Source: Schistosoma haematobium
Taxonomy: Eukaryota > Platyhelminthes > Trematoda > Strigeidida > Schistosomatidae
Assembly: GCF_000699445.3 (NCBI RefSeq)
Contig: NC_067195.1
Coordinates: forward strand, 81,772,569 to 81,836,568
Length of the DNA: 64,000 nt
Reading direction: 5' to 3'
The notes beneath the pieces are model-generated. The model was not told the DNA's origin, made no database searches, and saw only the letters and a program-made list of their open reading frames with translations. Shown in pieces: positions 1-10,260 of this stretch; position 1 is the first letter of the stretch, and every line of letters begins with the position of its first letter. The translations under genes were made by a program, and so were the position numbers.

Positions 1-268
1 TTTTAGACCACCATTGAAAACCTGGAAGCACTGGAAGTTTGTTTCGTACAAGCATAGGAATCCTCAGCAGTGGGCATCCACGGTCCCATAAATGGGACTC
101 GAACACAGGACTTTCGTTCTTGCGTGCGAACACTCAAGCTCTAGACAACTAAGCTGGCACCTGACGGTGTTAATGTCTTACTTCAACCAGTCCATGATAT
201 TGCGCGACTATTTGCTAGTCTTCAGTGAGTCGCTGCCCCACAACAGACACGGTTGAACTCCACTGGTC
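1..268 (-). mobile_element. HHR-C retrozyme-like SINE, degenerate copy
   Basis: The minus strand reads through the HHR-C layout: head region, tRNA-like block with a GTTCGA B-box core, then a hammerhead remnant near positions 26-75. The core CTGAGGA and GAAA survive, but stem II (TTCC against GTAC) and stem III are broken, so cleavage is unlikely. It abuts a plus-strand copy at 270, giving a tail-out inverted pair. Confidence 0.75.
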
Positions 269-269
269 T

Positions 270-432
270 CAGCCTATCACAGTGGTCTAGAGGTTGAGTG
301 TTCTTACGCGAAACCGAAGGTCCTGGGTTCGAGTTGCGCATACGGGGTTGTGGATGCACACTGCTGAGGAGTCCTATACTGAGACGAACTAGTCGTCTAG
401 TGCTCCCAGGTTTTCAGTGGTGGTCTAGCAAT
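270..432 (+). mobile_element. HHR-C retrozyme-like SINE, partial copy
   Basis: This copy has an A-box-like CAGTGGTCTAGAGGTT, a B-box GGGTTCGAG and a hammerhead remnant at about 355-405 (CTGAGGA kept, GAAA changed to GAAC). It ends in the family tail that describes a 'mixed' gtggtctagc motif. Confidence 0.75.
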
Positions 433-1165
433 TAAATCATTTGGATGTTTCAACCGTTGAGCACTCATTACCATTCGGGACATTTATTTATTGTTGATGT
501 TGTTTGAATTAATAATTAAAGCGTTACATTTAAACCATTCAGTTTAGAGTAAGTAATTACATGATGTTATTCTACACGCTGCTATTCTGCTTTCAGCTAG
601 TATTTTATTTTCATGAAAATTTAAAATAAACGCTTCAACAAATCGGTTCATAACATTCCTTTGTCTTATTACACCGACGAATCAGTGTATACAGATGATC
701 ACTGATCGGACAATATCTCCAGTTTTATTTATTGTATAACATTCAGGTGAATAAAACTATTTAGCTGATAAAACTTTCAATGACCTTTTGTTTCTATCTT
801 TTAGTATCATAATATCGAGCATCAATATATCAGGTCTTATTCAAAATTGAATAATGGCTGACAGTGTAATCTAAGTTTTTTGTTTCTTCCTGTTTAAGAC
901 TCCTTAGCTATTTGTAACTATACTTCAGTATTGATGCTCACATTGGGACTTGATTTTAGCACCTTTCACTCTAATTTCAGTCTACGAAATCAATTAGAGG
1001 ATTCAAACAATCAATATAAACTAATAAGAATATCGAATCACCTCCCTTTTTCACATAACTAGTATATTTTTAATAAAATACTACCTTCTTTATAATCAAT
1101 AGTTAAATATCTTACAATCTTTGTCATTCATAACCATATTAATAAATATTCATACAGAATTTGTA
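433..1165. other. AT-rich stretch, no gene seen
   Basis: No coding frame, splice-bounded exon or recognised repeat is seen. Confidence 0.5.
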
Positions 1166-1167
1166 GG

Positions 1168-1271
1168 TGTCATTACCAAGGCTGGATTTGATAATTTCGA
1201 ATAAATTGAGCATTGGGTTGATTGTTATAAATAAAAATAATATATTTGTAATATCCCAATGAGTAGAAAAT
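1168..1271. repeat. Short dispersed repeat shared with 43371-43460
   Basis: About 90 bp resembles 43371-43460, including the run GATTTGATA, AATAAATTGA and a terminal AATAGAG/GAGTAGA block. The family is unidentified. Its right half forms the left arm of the palindrome at 1227-1319. Confidence 0.55.
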
Positions 1272-1319
1272 CCAATTTTCTACTCATTGGGATATTACAA
1301 ATATATTATTTTTATTTAT
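1227..1319. repeat. Perfect 45-bp palindrome with 3-nt spacer
   Basis: Arms 1227-1271 and 1275-1319 are exact reverse complements with spacer CCA. A transcript would form a long perfect hairpin and the DNA could extrude a cruciform. Such perfection suggests recent origin or gene conversion. Confidence 0.95.
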
Positions 1320-1404
1320 TCATACAGAATTCTTAAATACAGTGAAAGAATGATTAAAAGGTTTAATTGAATGAAACTTTTCAAATATATCAATCATCAT
1401 CAAG

Positions 1405-1797
1405 AAAGTACAAGTATTTATTATTAGTTATCTATGCAAGATATTCAACATCCATTGGCCGGATACCTTCAGCAACAGTCTACTGTGGGAGGGAACAACC
1501 CAGCTTCTAGATGAAGAGGAAATTAGGAAAAGATGATGGAAATGGATAGGATATACATAACAGAAATCACCAAACTGCATCACGAGACAAGGCCTAAGTT
1601 GACATCTTGAAGGGAAGTGGAAAAGAGAAAAGCCAAAGAACACATTACGTCGGGAAATAAAAGTAGATATGAAAAGAATGAATAACAGCTGGAAGGAGCT
1701 GGAAAGTATTGCCCAGTACAGGGTTGGATGGAGAGAGCTGGTGAGCGACCTATGCTCCTCTAAGACTAGTAACAGGTGTAAGTAAGTAAATAAGAAT
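1405..1797 (+). mobile_element. RTE-clade retrotransposon, 3' fragment
   Basis: Conceptual translation gives the C-terminal tail of an RTE-type ORF: an IHWPDT-like segment, LLWEG, WKWIGYT, CITRQ, a basic KNTLRREI stretch, then [14 protein letters not shown] and a stop. Two in-frame stops (after IRKR and after WIGYT) and a third after GLS kill it. The copy ends in GTAAGTAAGTAAATAAG, the short tandem tail typical of RTE elements. It is 5' truncated, as is usual for LINE insertions. Confidence 0.88.
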
Positions 1798-1995
1798 AAT
1801 TTTTAAACAATGTTAAGCGTTTTTTTAAAACAGTAAAACCAAACGATTCTAAAAGATTGATGTGTTTCATTAAATCCCTGAACAGTTTTATAATTAAAAT
1901 TTCATGTAACATATGCTCTTATAATGTGACAAAAAAGAAAAGATCCGTTTCCTATAACATATAACAGACCAAAAAAAATTGAGGAGAATCAGATA
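1798..1995. other. AT-rich spacer
   Basis: Nothing recognised between the RTE tail and the FB-1 half-element. Confidence 0.4.
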
Positions 1996-2135
1996 ACCAG
2001 ATAATCTGAAGTTTGTGCTGATGATGTCGTTCAGAAGAACGATGAAAGCTCCACGACCAAATCATTCAGCTCAGAGAACAAAACTCCATCAAAATCATCC
2101 ACTTGAGCTATAAATCTTCTCCACCATCTCAGAAT
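1996..2135 (+). repeat. FB-1 half-element with conserved reading frame
   Basis: The frame reads EVCADDVVQKNDESSTTK, then SSENKTPSKSST and a TGA stop, followed by the conserved non-coding end ATAAATCTTCTCCACCATCTC. The same frame recurs in other FB-1 copies at 20.9, 48.9, 54.5 and 55.5 kb. The left, inverted half is missing here. Confidence 0.65.
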
Positions 2136-2862
2136 CACTATTTTCATAGAAAAATGAAACAGTTTTCAATTTCTTTCTAAATATAAACAACCATAATGAC
2201 TATGAGCCAACTGAATGTATCCACCAGTATACTCAAGAGTATTAGCAATGTATAGTTCTATAATAAAGTGACTTTTTCTTAATCATTTAAAATCCATATG
2301 ATTTATATTGCATGTCTCCTTTTTGATAATAAATCCTTTCTAATATGCTTCTTTTAATGTATCAAATAAATTCAAATAATGTCTAGTGACTAAGTTATTT
2401 TGGTTAAAAAATGACTCCAATTTAGTTGATGTGGTGGTTTGTTTTTTCTATTTTTCATTCTGTTCATTATTGTTATGAACAAAAATAAATTGGTTATTCA
2501 TTGCATATTCGTAATATTTTCATGCTTCATTGATTTACCGGAATAAGTTATTGGTTATCTTAGTTGTATATATTGAATACCCTATCAGTCACCATTATTA
2601 ATATTTATATAATTATAATTATATATACTTTGAGATTTAAGACAATGCAAATATATGAGAATAGGTTTATAAATAGTTTCGTTGAAAAGGTTTGTCATGT
2701 ATATGTATTGGTATTAGTTAATCATTAACGCTTGTGAGGTAGCCGAGGTAGTCTGTAAAGAATGCAATATATGCCAATAAGAGATTGATTAATTGATTTC
2801 TGACATTTCCTAGGTCGGTGTCAGTTGTTTCTTTTAAGGTATAACAAATGCATCAATTTTTT
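2136..2862. other. AT-rich stretch with a short HHR-A end fragment
   Basis: No gene is seen. Around 2767-2790 a short piece matches the inner inverted repeat of the HHR-A foldback at 42 kb (ATGCCAATAAGAGATTGAT). Confidence 0.45.
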
Positions 2863-3175
2863 ATATTGTATAACTAGTCTTAGGAAAATCAGGTAAACTA
2901 CATTCAGTTTGTATATAGTAATACAACTTTACTTTTTTACTTTACTTAAGCCTGTAACTCCCAAAGGAGAATAGGTCACCAACCAGCATTCTCTAGCTCA
3001 CTCTGTCCTGGGCCTTCTTTTCCAATTCTACACAATTCTTGTTCATTCTTCTCATGTCTATTTCCATTTCTCGACGTAATGTGTTCTTTGGTCTTCCTCT
3101 CCTCCTTTGACCTTCAAGATTCCATATGAGGGATGCCTTGTGACGCAGTTGGGTGCTTTCCTCAATGTGTGTCCT
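2863..3175. repeat. Copy 1 of a local direct duplication
   Basis: This block, about 80 bp of non-RTE flank plus the RTE 3' end, recurs at 3893-4190. The shared flank proves a segmental duplication with an offset of about 1.03 kb, not two RTE insertions. Identity by eye is near 90%. Confidence 0.85.
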
Positions 3176-3540
3176 ATCAACTTCAAGCACTTCTTCCTGA
3201 TTTCTTCCTCCGATGGGATCTGGTTTGTTCTCTCCCACAATAGGTTGTTGCTGATAGTGTCTCGCCAATGGATCCGAAGTATTTTACGTAGACAGCTGTT
3301 TGTAAACACTCGTATTTTCTGGATGATGGGTTTCGTAGTTCCCCAGGTTTCCACTCCATACAGTAGAACTGTTTTGACATCTGTATTGGAAATTCTGACT
3401 TTGGTGTTGGTTGACAGACAGTTGTTTTGAGTTCCAGATGATCTTCATCTCCATTTTACAGTTTAATCCATCATATGAATTCCGTTTGATATTGACTATC
3501 TTTTTTAGGCACGCCGTTTTGTCAACCACACAGCTAATTT
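2942..3540 (-). mobile_element. RTE-clade retrotransposon, 3' fragment
   Basis: This is one of the two longest RTE fragments. Pieces in different frames give [19 protein letters not shown], then [32 protein letters not shown] and KAPNCVTR, and finally a [17 protein letters not shown] tail. These match the end of RTE reverse transcriptase ORFs. Several frameshifts separate the pieces, so it is dead. The upstream RT catalytic core is absent. Confidence 0.9.
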
Positions 3541-3892
3541 AAATCTTAAAATTACGAATTCTTTTAAGATAGAAGCAAATACACCATACTAACAAGTTTC
3601 CAAACATTCCAAAACAAACGAAAACAAAAAATAACACACACACACACTTGGTTCATGGTTTTCCAAGACTGTTTCTTTTTCAAACTTTTAAAATAGATTG
3701 AAATGAATTGTTTACTTCATCTGATTATTTTTTACACTTATTATTAAGTTAGTTTATGAGATGATTTCTTTCCATTTATTCATATTGAAAGTTTATCAGT
3801 TTGTTCAAATCTATTAAACTAGTTTTTCTAGTGTAGATCATTTTATGCATTCTTATTTTCATCATAAAAATTCAAGTGTACAACAATTTTTT
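3541..3892. other. AT-rich spacer inside the duplication unit
   Basis: Contains a short AC run near 3634 and nothing else recognised. Confidence 0.4.
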
Positions 3893-4190
3893 TTCTATTG
3901 TATAACTAGTTTTAGGAAAATCAGGTGAACTACATTCAGTTTGTATATAGTAATAAAACTTTACTTTTTTACTTTACTTACTCCTGTTACTCCCAATTGA
4001 ACATAGGTTGCCGACCAGCATTCTCCAACTCACTCTGTTCTAGGCCTTCTTTTCCAGTTCTATCCAATTCTTGTTCATTCTTCTCATGTCTATTTCCATT
4101 TCTCGACGTAATGTGTTTTTTGATCGTCTTCTCCTCCTTTGACCTTCAGGATTCCATGTGAGGGTTTGCTTTGTGACACAGTTTGGTGTT
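3893..4190 (-). mobile_element. RTE 3' fragment, duplicate of 2863-3175
   Basis: The same C-terminal segment is present on the minus strand, truncated sooner than copy 1. The right junction at about 4190 marks the end of the duplicated block. Confidence 0.85.
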
Positions 4191-4892
4191 TGTGTATACT
4201 ATCTTATTTATTGTTATATTTATTAGTAGAATAAATTCAATCTATAAAAAATGTAAACAATCAACAAGGAACATACTTACACATACAAACATGAATCATG
4301 TAAGAACGATGTTATGATCTTTCAACAATCTTTTAGTTTAATATAGATTAGAGGAAAAATGAATATTAGTGTTTCATAAGTTTCATTATTATAAAAATTA
4401 TGCTACTGATGATGGTGATAATGATAATAACAATTGAATTAGTAATCAATGTTGATTATTGTAAAGAACTCTACAGATTTGAAGAATAAATAAACAAATT
4501 ACTTTTAAGAAATCATTCTATTTATAATCGATGACTAAAAATTATCCATTCTCATGAGATAATATATATAATCTACCCAAGGGTATAACATAATTATTTA
4601 CATTACAATATTGTTTTACATACTTGACGTGTAAACTTTCGTTTATTCTATTTATACTACTTATAGATTTATTCCGTTTTTATTTCCTTAAAGTGGTTTA
4701 TTTTTATCTGTGATAAAAAGGAGATCTTTAATGTAGATGAAGTTTCTTCAAGGAGAATCATTGAAAAAACACTAGAGGAAATTGTTAAAAAAATTTTTTA
4801 AAAGCTTTCTTTTTGTTAAAATTATCTTTAAAAAAGAAGTGATCAGAATACATTTAATCTTGTTCAGGCTGTTAGAATTTCAGATAATTTTT
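4191..4892. other. AT-rich stretch, no gene seen
   Basis: No recognised repeat or credible exon. Confidence 0.45.
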
Positions 4893-4972
4893 CTGGTCGC
4901 TAACCCCATGCCCAACTCTCCTCCTTCATCCGGGCTTGGGACCAGCATTAGCCTCCGGAGAGACTTCAGGCG
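4893..4972 (-). repeat. GC-rich repeat fragment related to 14820-14945
   Basis: The minus strand carries a segment ending in GGTTAGCGACC, with AGGAGGAGAGTTGG-like sequence, comparable to 14820-14945. The junction with the plus-strand RTE fragment is at about 4973, suggesting an insertion or rearrangement point. The family is not identified. Confidence 0.5.
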
Positions 4973-5098
4973 GAGATAGACATGAGAAAAATGAACGAGA
5001 ATTGGATGGAATTAGAAAAGAAGGCCCAGGACAGAGTGGGTTGGAGAATAGTGGTCGGCGGCCTATGCTCCATTAGGAGTAACAGGCGTAAGTAGTAG
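4973..5098 (+). mobile_element. RTE 3' terminus
   Basis: Encodes [20 protein letters not shown], a [11 protein letters not shown] segment and SNRRK, then runs into an AGT microsatellite in place of the usual GTAA tail. Frame is open over this short stretch. Confidence 0.85.
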
Positions 5099-5114
5099 TA
5101 GTAGTAGTAAGTAG
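5091..5114. repeat. (AGT)n microsatellite
   Basis: About seven AGT/GTA units directly following the RTE end, probably grown from its tail. Confidence 0.9.
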
Positions 5115-5166
5115 GTTGTTACAATAAAACAATCATATGCATTGGTACTATTCTTTGTATAGATGA

Positions 5167-5201
5167 TTATTGTGACCTACCTCGTAGGTAGGTCATAATA
5201 A
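5167..5201. repeat. Short hairpin, 16-bp arms
   Basis: Arms 5167-5182 and 5186-5201 pair with one mismatch around a CGT spacer; the inner nine base pairs (GACCTACCT) are perfect. Confidence 0.8.
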
Positions 5202-5482
5202 ATGGTTTTATTTGTTTATTTGTTCATTTCTGTAAATCTAATGATATTCCACAGTATTTCAAAGATTTTATATACGCCCTTTTTGATATTTCCCTATTAG
5301 TGAACAATTTGTATTCAAGACTTTTTACTGGTATAGCTCTAATTATTTAAATTCAAAATGATAGTGTTTACAATGATATTTTAACTTTATCGATAAAATT
5401 CAATCAATGTTCAAGATCGGATTAGGATGATATCAGCTACTATTTATTAATCAGTGAATGCATTAAATAATCTTTTGTTAAA

Positions 5483-5705
5483 TTCACTTGGTATTGTTTG
5501 GCTTGTATGATCCCATTGAGGTTTAAGACTGCAATTGGTCAGTCTGTTATCGGCATCTGTAGCGTTCGAAGCGAATGGTACTGGGTTCGAGCCCCAGAGT
5601 GAACACCAACTCTCTGAGATGCAGGTACATCCAGCTGACGAGTCCCAAACAGGACGAAATGCGCGTCCTGGACTCGATTGCTAGCCACTATCCATCATTG
5701 CTTAC
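5483..5705 (+). mobile_element. HHR-A (Sm-alpha-like) SINE with intact ribozyme core
   Basis: The element opens with the family end ATTCACTTGGTATTGTTTGG, then passes into a tRNA-like B box (GGGTTCGAGCCCC near 5583) and the hammerhead at 5630-5672. The A-box half is deleted: the inner-end sequence runs straight into GCGTTCGAAGCGAATGG. Transcription from its own pol III promoter is therefore doubtful. Confidence 0.85.
5630..5672 (+). ncRNA. Hammerhead ribozyme, type I, core intact
   Basis: Stem I 5' strand TCCAG (5630-5634) pairs with CTGGA (5668-5672). The core is CTGACGA (5635-5641; position 7 is free in hammerheads). Stem II is GTCC/GGAC (5642-5645 with 5652-5655) around the loop CAAACA, and GAAA is at 5656-5659. 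Stem III is two pairs with a GCGC-type loop. Predicted cleavage follows C5667. The stem II loop and stem I flank resemble the known S. mansoni Sm-alpha ribozyme. The short stem III suggests weak activity as a monomer. Confidence 0.88.
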
Positions 5706-6136
5706 AAAAAATCTTTTGTTAATATTCAACTATTAATTTAAACAACTTGTTTACTCTAATAGGGTATATGTTCATAATAAAATGAATTAAACAATTTGAA
5801 TGATTTTGCAAAAATGTTCATTTATATGTTGAAGATAAATTTCAGAATGATTTCATTTTGCATTCTTCACGAATTTACAATTTCAAGTTCAACCTGCACT
5901 ACGAAAAAACGGAATATAGAATTCTGAGCTAATCGATAGTCTTTAGCAACACTTGTTGTATGAGGCATTTAAATTCAGAGAAGTTTTGGGTGAGCATCTT
6001 AGATCACAGAAAAAAGCGGTTGGCCATTACTTCATTGCTTTCAACAGTTTTTTTTAAGCTAAAGTCAGTTTATGCTGTAAACTGTAATAAAATTATTTAG
6101 ATTACAATCAGTAATAGTATATTCATAAGTTAAAGG
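5706..6136. other. AT-rich stretch, no gene seen
   Basis: Nothing recognised. Confidence 0.4.
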
Positions 6137-6272
6137 ATAGAAATTGGGACAGATATGAGAAGAATGAACAAGAATTGGATAGAACTGGAAAGGAATGCAC
6201 AGGATAGAGTGGGTTTGAGATTGCTAGTCGGCGATCTATGCTCTATTGAGAGTAACAGGCGTAAGTACGTTA
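6137..6272 (+). mobile_element. RTE 3' terminus
   Basis: Encodes [20 protein letters not shown], then LLVGDLCSI and SNRRK. This is a very short 5'-truncated copy ending in GGCGTAAGTACG. Confidence 0.85.
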
Positions 6273-6888
6273 AAGGATACTCGTCTCATTAGATATATAT
6301 AGAGAAAATATTAGCTAAGAGCAACTAAATCCGGCTCTATGTAACAACCACAGACCTTGGTGTTTCTCTTAACTGCCCAGTTGTAAGAAAAATATCCAGA
6401 CTGTTTCTTCATAAAAACTTAATTTTATTCGCTGATTTAGAACTTCAGCCAGTGACAGTAATCAATCAATAGAACTGTGTTATTCATAAAATGAGTTTCG
6501 TATGATAAATTCACTTATATTATATGTTGACAAAGCGTAGAGGTATATATTTTTTGATTGAATAGCCCTGAAGTTTATACCATGAATCCAGATATTACAT
6601 TCTTCATATTGTTCTTGGACTACCTTACTTAATAAGCCTTGTGTAATTTATATTCTTAATGAGTGGTTTATGGACATTCGTTTAATTTCATGCTATTTTT
6701 TTCCCACGACTTTCATCACAAGGCATGTCATTAGAAACCGGTCAGTATTTAATAGTTTTTAAGTCTTATTCTAGAACGTTATTGTGGAATCTACACACAA
6801 CTACATATGGAGTTCAATCCAGAATAATCGAACACTTTCGAAAACATTGTCAGAACTTAAAAATATAGGTTAATGGATTACCGCTTAC
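6273..6888. other. Unassigned stretch left of the candidate exon
   Basis: No recognised repeat. If the exon at 6889-7088 is real, this is part of its downstream intron. Confidence 0.4.
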
Positions 6889-7088
6889 CAGTCCAAAGAT
6901 ATTTTTCCAGTCCTTGGATCCAAAAATCTTGGGTTTAAAAACATTCTACGTAGTGAATGCACACTATCACAACGTTCCAAAATAGTAAAAAACCTATTGT
7001 CGAGTGATAACTGGCTTACAACGACTCTTTCGTTTGCATCTTCGATAATAGAGGTTGTTATGAATTTATGGATTTCTTGGATGACACG
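6889..7088 (-). CDS. Candidate internal exon of an unidentified spliced gene
   Basis: Read on the minus strand, a pyrimidine-rich TAATTGTTTCAG precedes the exon and GTAAGC follows it, so both splice sites are good. The 200-bp exon is open in one frame for 66 codons plus two bases. It begins RVIQEIHKFITTSIIEDANE and includes SLDNRFFTILERCDSVHSLR and FLNPRFLDPRTGKISLDW. Its composition (many charged residues and R, D, E) is much more protein-like than chance frames in this AT-rich DNA. I do not recognise the family and no signal peptide or membrane segment is visible. Neighbouring exons were not found, which fits the long introns of schistosomes. It is the best evidence of a host gene on the minus strand. 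Confidence 0.6.
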
Positions 7089-7379
7089 CTGAAACAATTA
7101 CATATGAGAGAAATCTTCATGCAGGCTAAAAACATTCTATACCTTTTCAAATAAGAACAAATAAAACATGAAAGTCTGTGCTTGTCAGTCTGAAAAAATA
7201 TCTAACAATCATGTTTAGAACAATCAGTTACCACTGGCTTATATTAAACTTTGAATTGAAAACAACTAATCTCTTCTATAAGACCCGATAATGTAATGAA
7301 AAGTCAAACTTGATCTTCCGCTTCAGGCACTAACGTGTCATTTAGTAAGCTCCATAGTGTGAATAAACCCTCAGGTGGG
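7089..7379. other. Unassigned stretch upstream of candidate exon
   Basis: Nothing recognised; presumed intron if the exon is real. Confidence 0.35.
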
Positions 7380-7625
7380 GAAGACCAGTTTATTATTTAT
7401 TTCACAATCAAACAGTGTTTTAGTAAAATATGAAAATCAAATATCAAATACATCATTTGCATATCTTCTTTGAACTATTTCTTACAAGCGTCACTGTTCC
7501 TTTATTCTTGTTGTTATCTTGATTGACTTTAGTTTTCTTCCCTCTTCTCTTCATCTCAATCTTCTCAACTTTCTGCTTACAAACATTCCACTTTCCATTG
7601 ATGTTACATACTACATATGCTTACA
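7380..7625 (-). repeat. G repeat, unidentified dispersed family
   Basis: On the minus strand it starts CATATGTAGTATGTAACA and continues through a purine-rich AAGAGAAGAGGGAAGAAAAC stretch to a TTTTACTAAAACACTG-like end. The same order is seen at 27240-27480. Related copies lie at 59240-59390 and 61138-61340. No protein is recognisable. Confidence 0.6.
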
Positions 7626-8255
7626 AACATAGGTAGTATAAACCACAAACGGTTTATTCAGTCGACAGGTTTCAAATAAGATAAAATGAGAGTTCTGTCT
7701 TTGATTGTCATTTGCAATCCAAATATACCAAGATTCGTAACGAAGACTACATTGAAGGAATACCTCATTAATATACATATGTCTACGGAGACTGATCAAT
7801 TGAAATCTTCGATTTCAAGAATAGGCTATAATAAAACAAGGCTAATACTTCATTGATTAGTTCAGTGATTATGTTTCATATATAGAAAAAGAACTGTAAT
7901 GGCTTGAATATACACCTATGTATGTATACATGTATATATATCCCAGAAACAGATTTGAACTTTTTAAAAGATATAAATAGAGTGATTTTAACGACCAGTT
8001 TCTTTTTTCATTTAATACTAGAATACTCGTTAATATTATTCAGTTAGTTTCTAAAACTTAGGTTGACAAATTCTACTATACTTTATTCTATCATATTCAT
8101 TAGCATATAAATGAATAAATAATATTGAGTATAATTATTTCATAGTATTATGAGATTAAAGTGATATTCAATGAAATAGATAATGTAGAATGTAATTATT
8201 ACAATTAAATTTATACATGTTAGATGATTTGGAAGATAAGCGCTGAAATACAGTT
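7626..8255. other. AT-rich stretch, no gene seen
   Basis: A 62-codon frame on the minus strand (7611-7799) overlaps the G-repeat edge and has no supporting splice sites. Confidence 0.4.
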
Positions 8256-8257
8256 CT

Positions 8258-8620
8258 TAAGACAATGAACTTTTGGAAAAGGTCCAAAGAATAGTAACCA
8301 ATCTGATTCATGGGATAGCGAAGCTCCAATATGATGTTCGACTGACATATTGAAGAATTAAAGGTGACTTGATTACAGTTTTTATATTACTTAGTGATAA
8401 ATTTGCACATGAAATGCTTTGATTGTTCTTGTCTTCCAAAATAGAGTATTTACGAGGACACTCTAAAAATGTTCACAAACTTAGAATAAATTACTTGTCA
8501 TGTGACTATCGAATTTCCCATCGAATTATCAACAGGTGGAATTCATTGCCTCAACACGTGATTGAAGTAACATATGTCGACTCTTTCAAAAGAAAGTTGG
8601 ATCAACTGAGAGACTAACAC
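8258..8620 (+). pseudogene. CR1-clade retrotransposon, ORF2 C-terminal fragment
   Basis: One continuous frame, broken only by two TGA stops, encodes the post-RT tail of a CR1/jockey-type ORF2: LEKVQRIVTNLIHGIAKLQY, RIKGDLITVF, LRGHSKNVHKLR and RIINRWNSLPQHVIE, then FKRKLDQLRD and a natural stop at 8615. The RGHS, basic, NRWNSLP and SFKRKLD motifs are typical of this end. The frame without indels suggests a moderately young dead copy. The catalytic YADD region is not included. Confidence 0.9.
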
Positions 8621-9009
8621 AGGTCATCTAGCCTTCTGTCCTTTCCAAACTGAAACTGATATTTTAATTAATCAGTATTAAAATTTAAGAAATTTGAGTA
8701 TCAATAAATTGGGAGAAGGGCTAAAATAAAATATATTCAGTGTATTTTGTTAGGTCCTAATCATAAGCTTCTGCTTCGAATTTTTAATATTTCGATGTCG
8801 AAAACCTACAAATTGTATCTGTAGAAGGTAAGTTAGATCTATTTTAAGCGAAATTATATTTCGATATAGTGTCAGAAAGTTTCTTAACACCAAAATACGG
8901 TTAGGAAAATTGGTGTATATGAGACCAAACTCAAGAAAATTAATTAGCTCAGGTCCTTGTCTAGGGTAATTGACACCGGTGTTCGAATGTTAGTAAACCT
9001 GGAAAACCC
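8621..9009. other. Unassigned stretch before LTR-1 copy
   Basis: Nothing firm. The LTR-1 left edge is blurred by divergence and may extend into this interval. Confidence 0.4.
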
Positions 9010-9440
9010 TTTTTATGCTCCGTTATCTGATTCCTATTAGGTCGTATGAATGTTATTGAAATAAACATGTCGTCTTTTCTCGTATATAATCATTGACTTA
9101 AGTCGCGTTAGTGAATAACGAAATTAAATAAGTCAAATACGAGGATGAATTTCGGATACGTGTATTTCATGCAATCGTTGATCAGAACAGCAATCAGAGA
9201 GATGGAGCGAAGAAATCGAAGGGAAGAAAGCGAAGCGAAATGACGCGCAGTAGAGAAGGCGTGAATCGATATTCATAGTCAGACAAAAATAAGCTGCAGA
9301 CATATGATGTGTAAGATAAGAAACGCACACACGTACGCTTACATAGAAACAGTCAAGGTTGATATGCGAATAATTAACAAGGTCAAAATGTGACTCAAGA
9401 AGAATAATCTGTGTGAGCTTAGCATACTAACCTACACCAC
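9010..9440 (+). mobile_element. LTR-1 dispersed repeat (probable solo LTR), diverged
   Basis: Matches 26330-26815 and 51538-52061 in order: GGTCGTATGAATG, CTCGTATATAATCAT, GAAATTAAATAAGTCAAA, a GAAGCGAA-rich purine block, then AACAGTCAAGGTTGATA and AATGTGACTCAAG. The TATAAAA of other copies reads CATAGAA here. Confidence 0.75.
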
Positions 9441-9925
9441 ATCATGAACTAAAAACGAAATATCATGGGATGCATTGATCTACTGTGAGAGTTAAACTTA
9501 AATTCCCTTTTGTATTCATACTTAATTTCAATGCTTATGAAAGAAGTTCACGAGTAACGAACCAATAAGAAAGATAACATCTTTGACAACAATAAGAAGA
9601 AAAAAACGTTACGATTGTTGAATTGTCGTCAGTAAAAATGAAAATTCTGTTTTACAACAAATTAAATTAACGAAATCACAAATCAGTAATCGATGTCAAG
9701 AGTTTAAACATGATCAGTATGTACAGACTATGTTAAATATAATAAATTCTATCTTGGGATAAGTGAAAATTGACTTATCAATTCTTATGCTTTTGTGTTA
9801 ATCAATATCAAAATTAGAACCTTCAATACAAACGTCAAGACAGTTAGTTCTATTGTATAGAGCTGAAACTTCGAGAACTACCACAACCATCATCAATATG
9901 GTAAAAGTAGTAATGGGTGATTGTC
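9441..9925. other. AT-rich stretch, no gene seen
   Basis: Nothing recognised. Confidence 0.4.
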
Positions 9926-10258
9926 TACTCAACCTACTCAATGTCCGTTGACCGGATACCATCATCAATAGCCTATTGTAGGGGTGGACAAACCAGCTGC
10001 CAGTTGAAGTAAGAACAAGTAAAAGACGTTGGAAGTGGATAGGAGATATATTTTGGAAATCATCAAACTACATCAATGGGCAAGCGCTTACGAAAAATTG
10101 GAAAACTAAAGAACATACTCCATCGAGAATTGGAAACAGATATGGAAAGAATTATTAGCAAATGGAAAGAACTGGTAAGGATTGTCAAAGACAGAGTTGT
10201 TTGGAGAATGTTGATGATATGCCTATTCCCCTCGACGAGAGGTAACGGGTGTAAGTAT
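9926..10258 (+). mobile_element. RTE 3' fragment
   Basis: Begins at the VR-TGT-DTI-like segment, with WKWIGDI and a [20 protein letters not shown] stretch, then the ELVRIVKDRVVWRMLMICLF end and TAACGGGTGTAAG. Base changes and indels break the frame several times. Confidence 0.85.
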
Positions 10259-10260
10259 AT

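Noticed and set aside
2015..2060. CTGATGA followed by a hairpin and GAAA in FB-1, resembling a hammerhead
   Set aside because: No strand pairs as stem I or stem III, and the stem II hairpin is offset from the core. The sequence is explained by a conserved reading frame.
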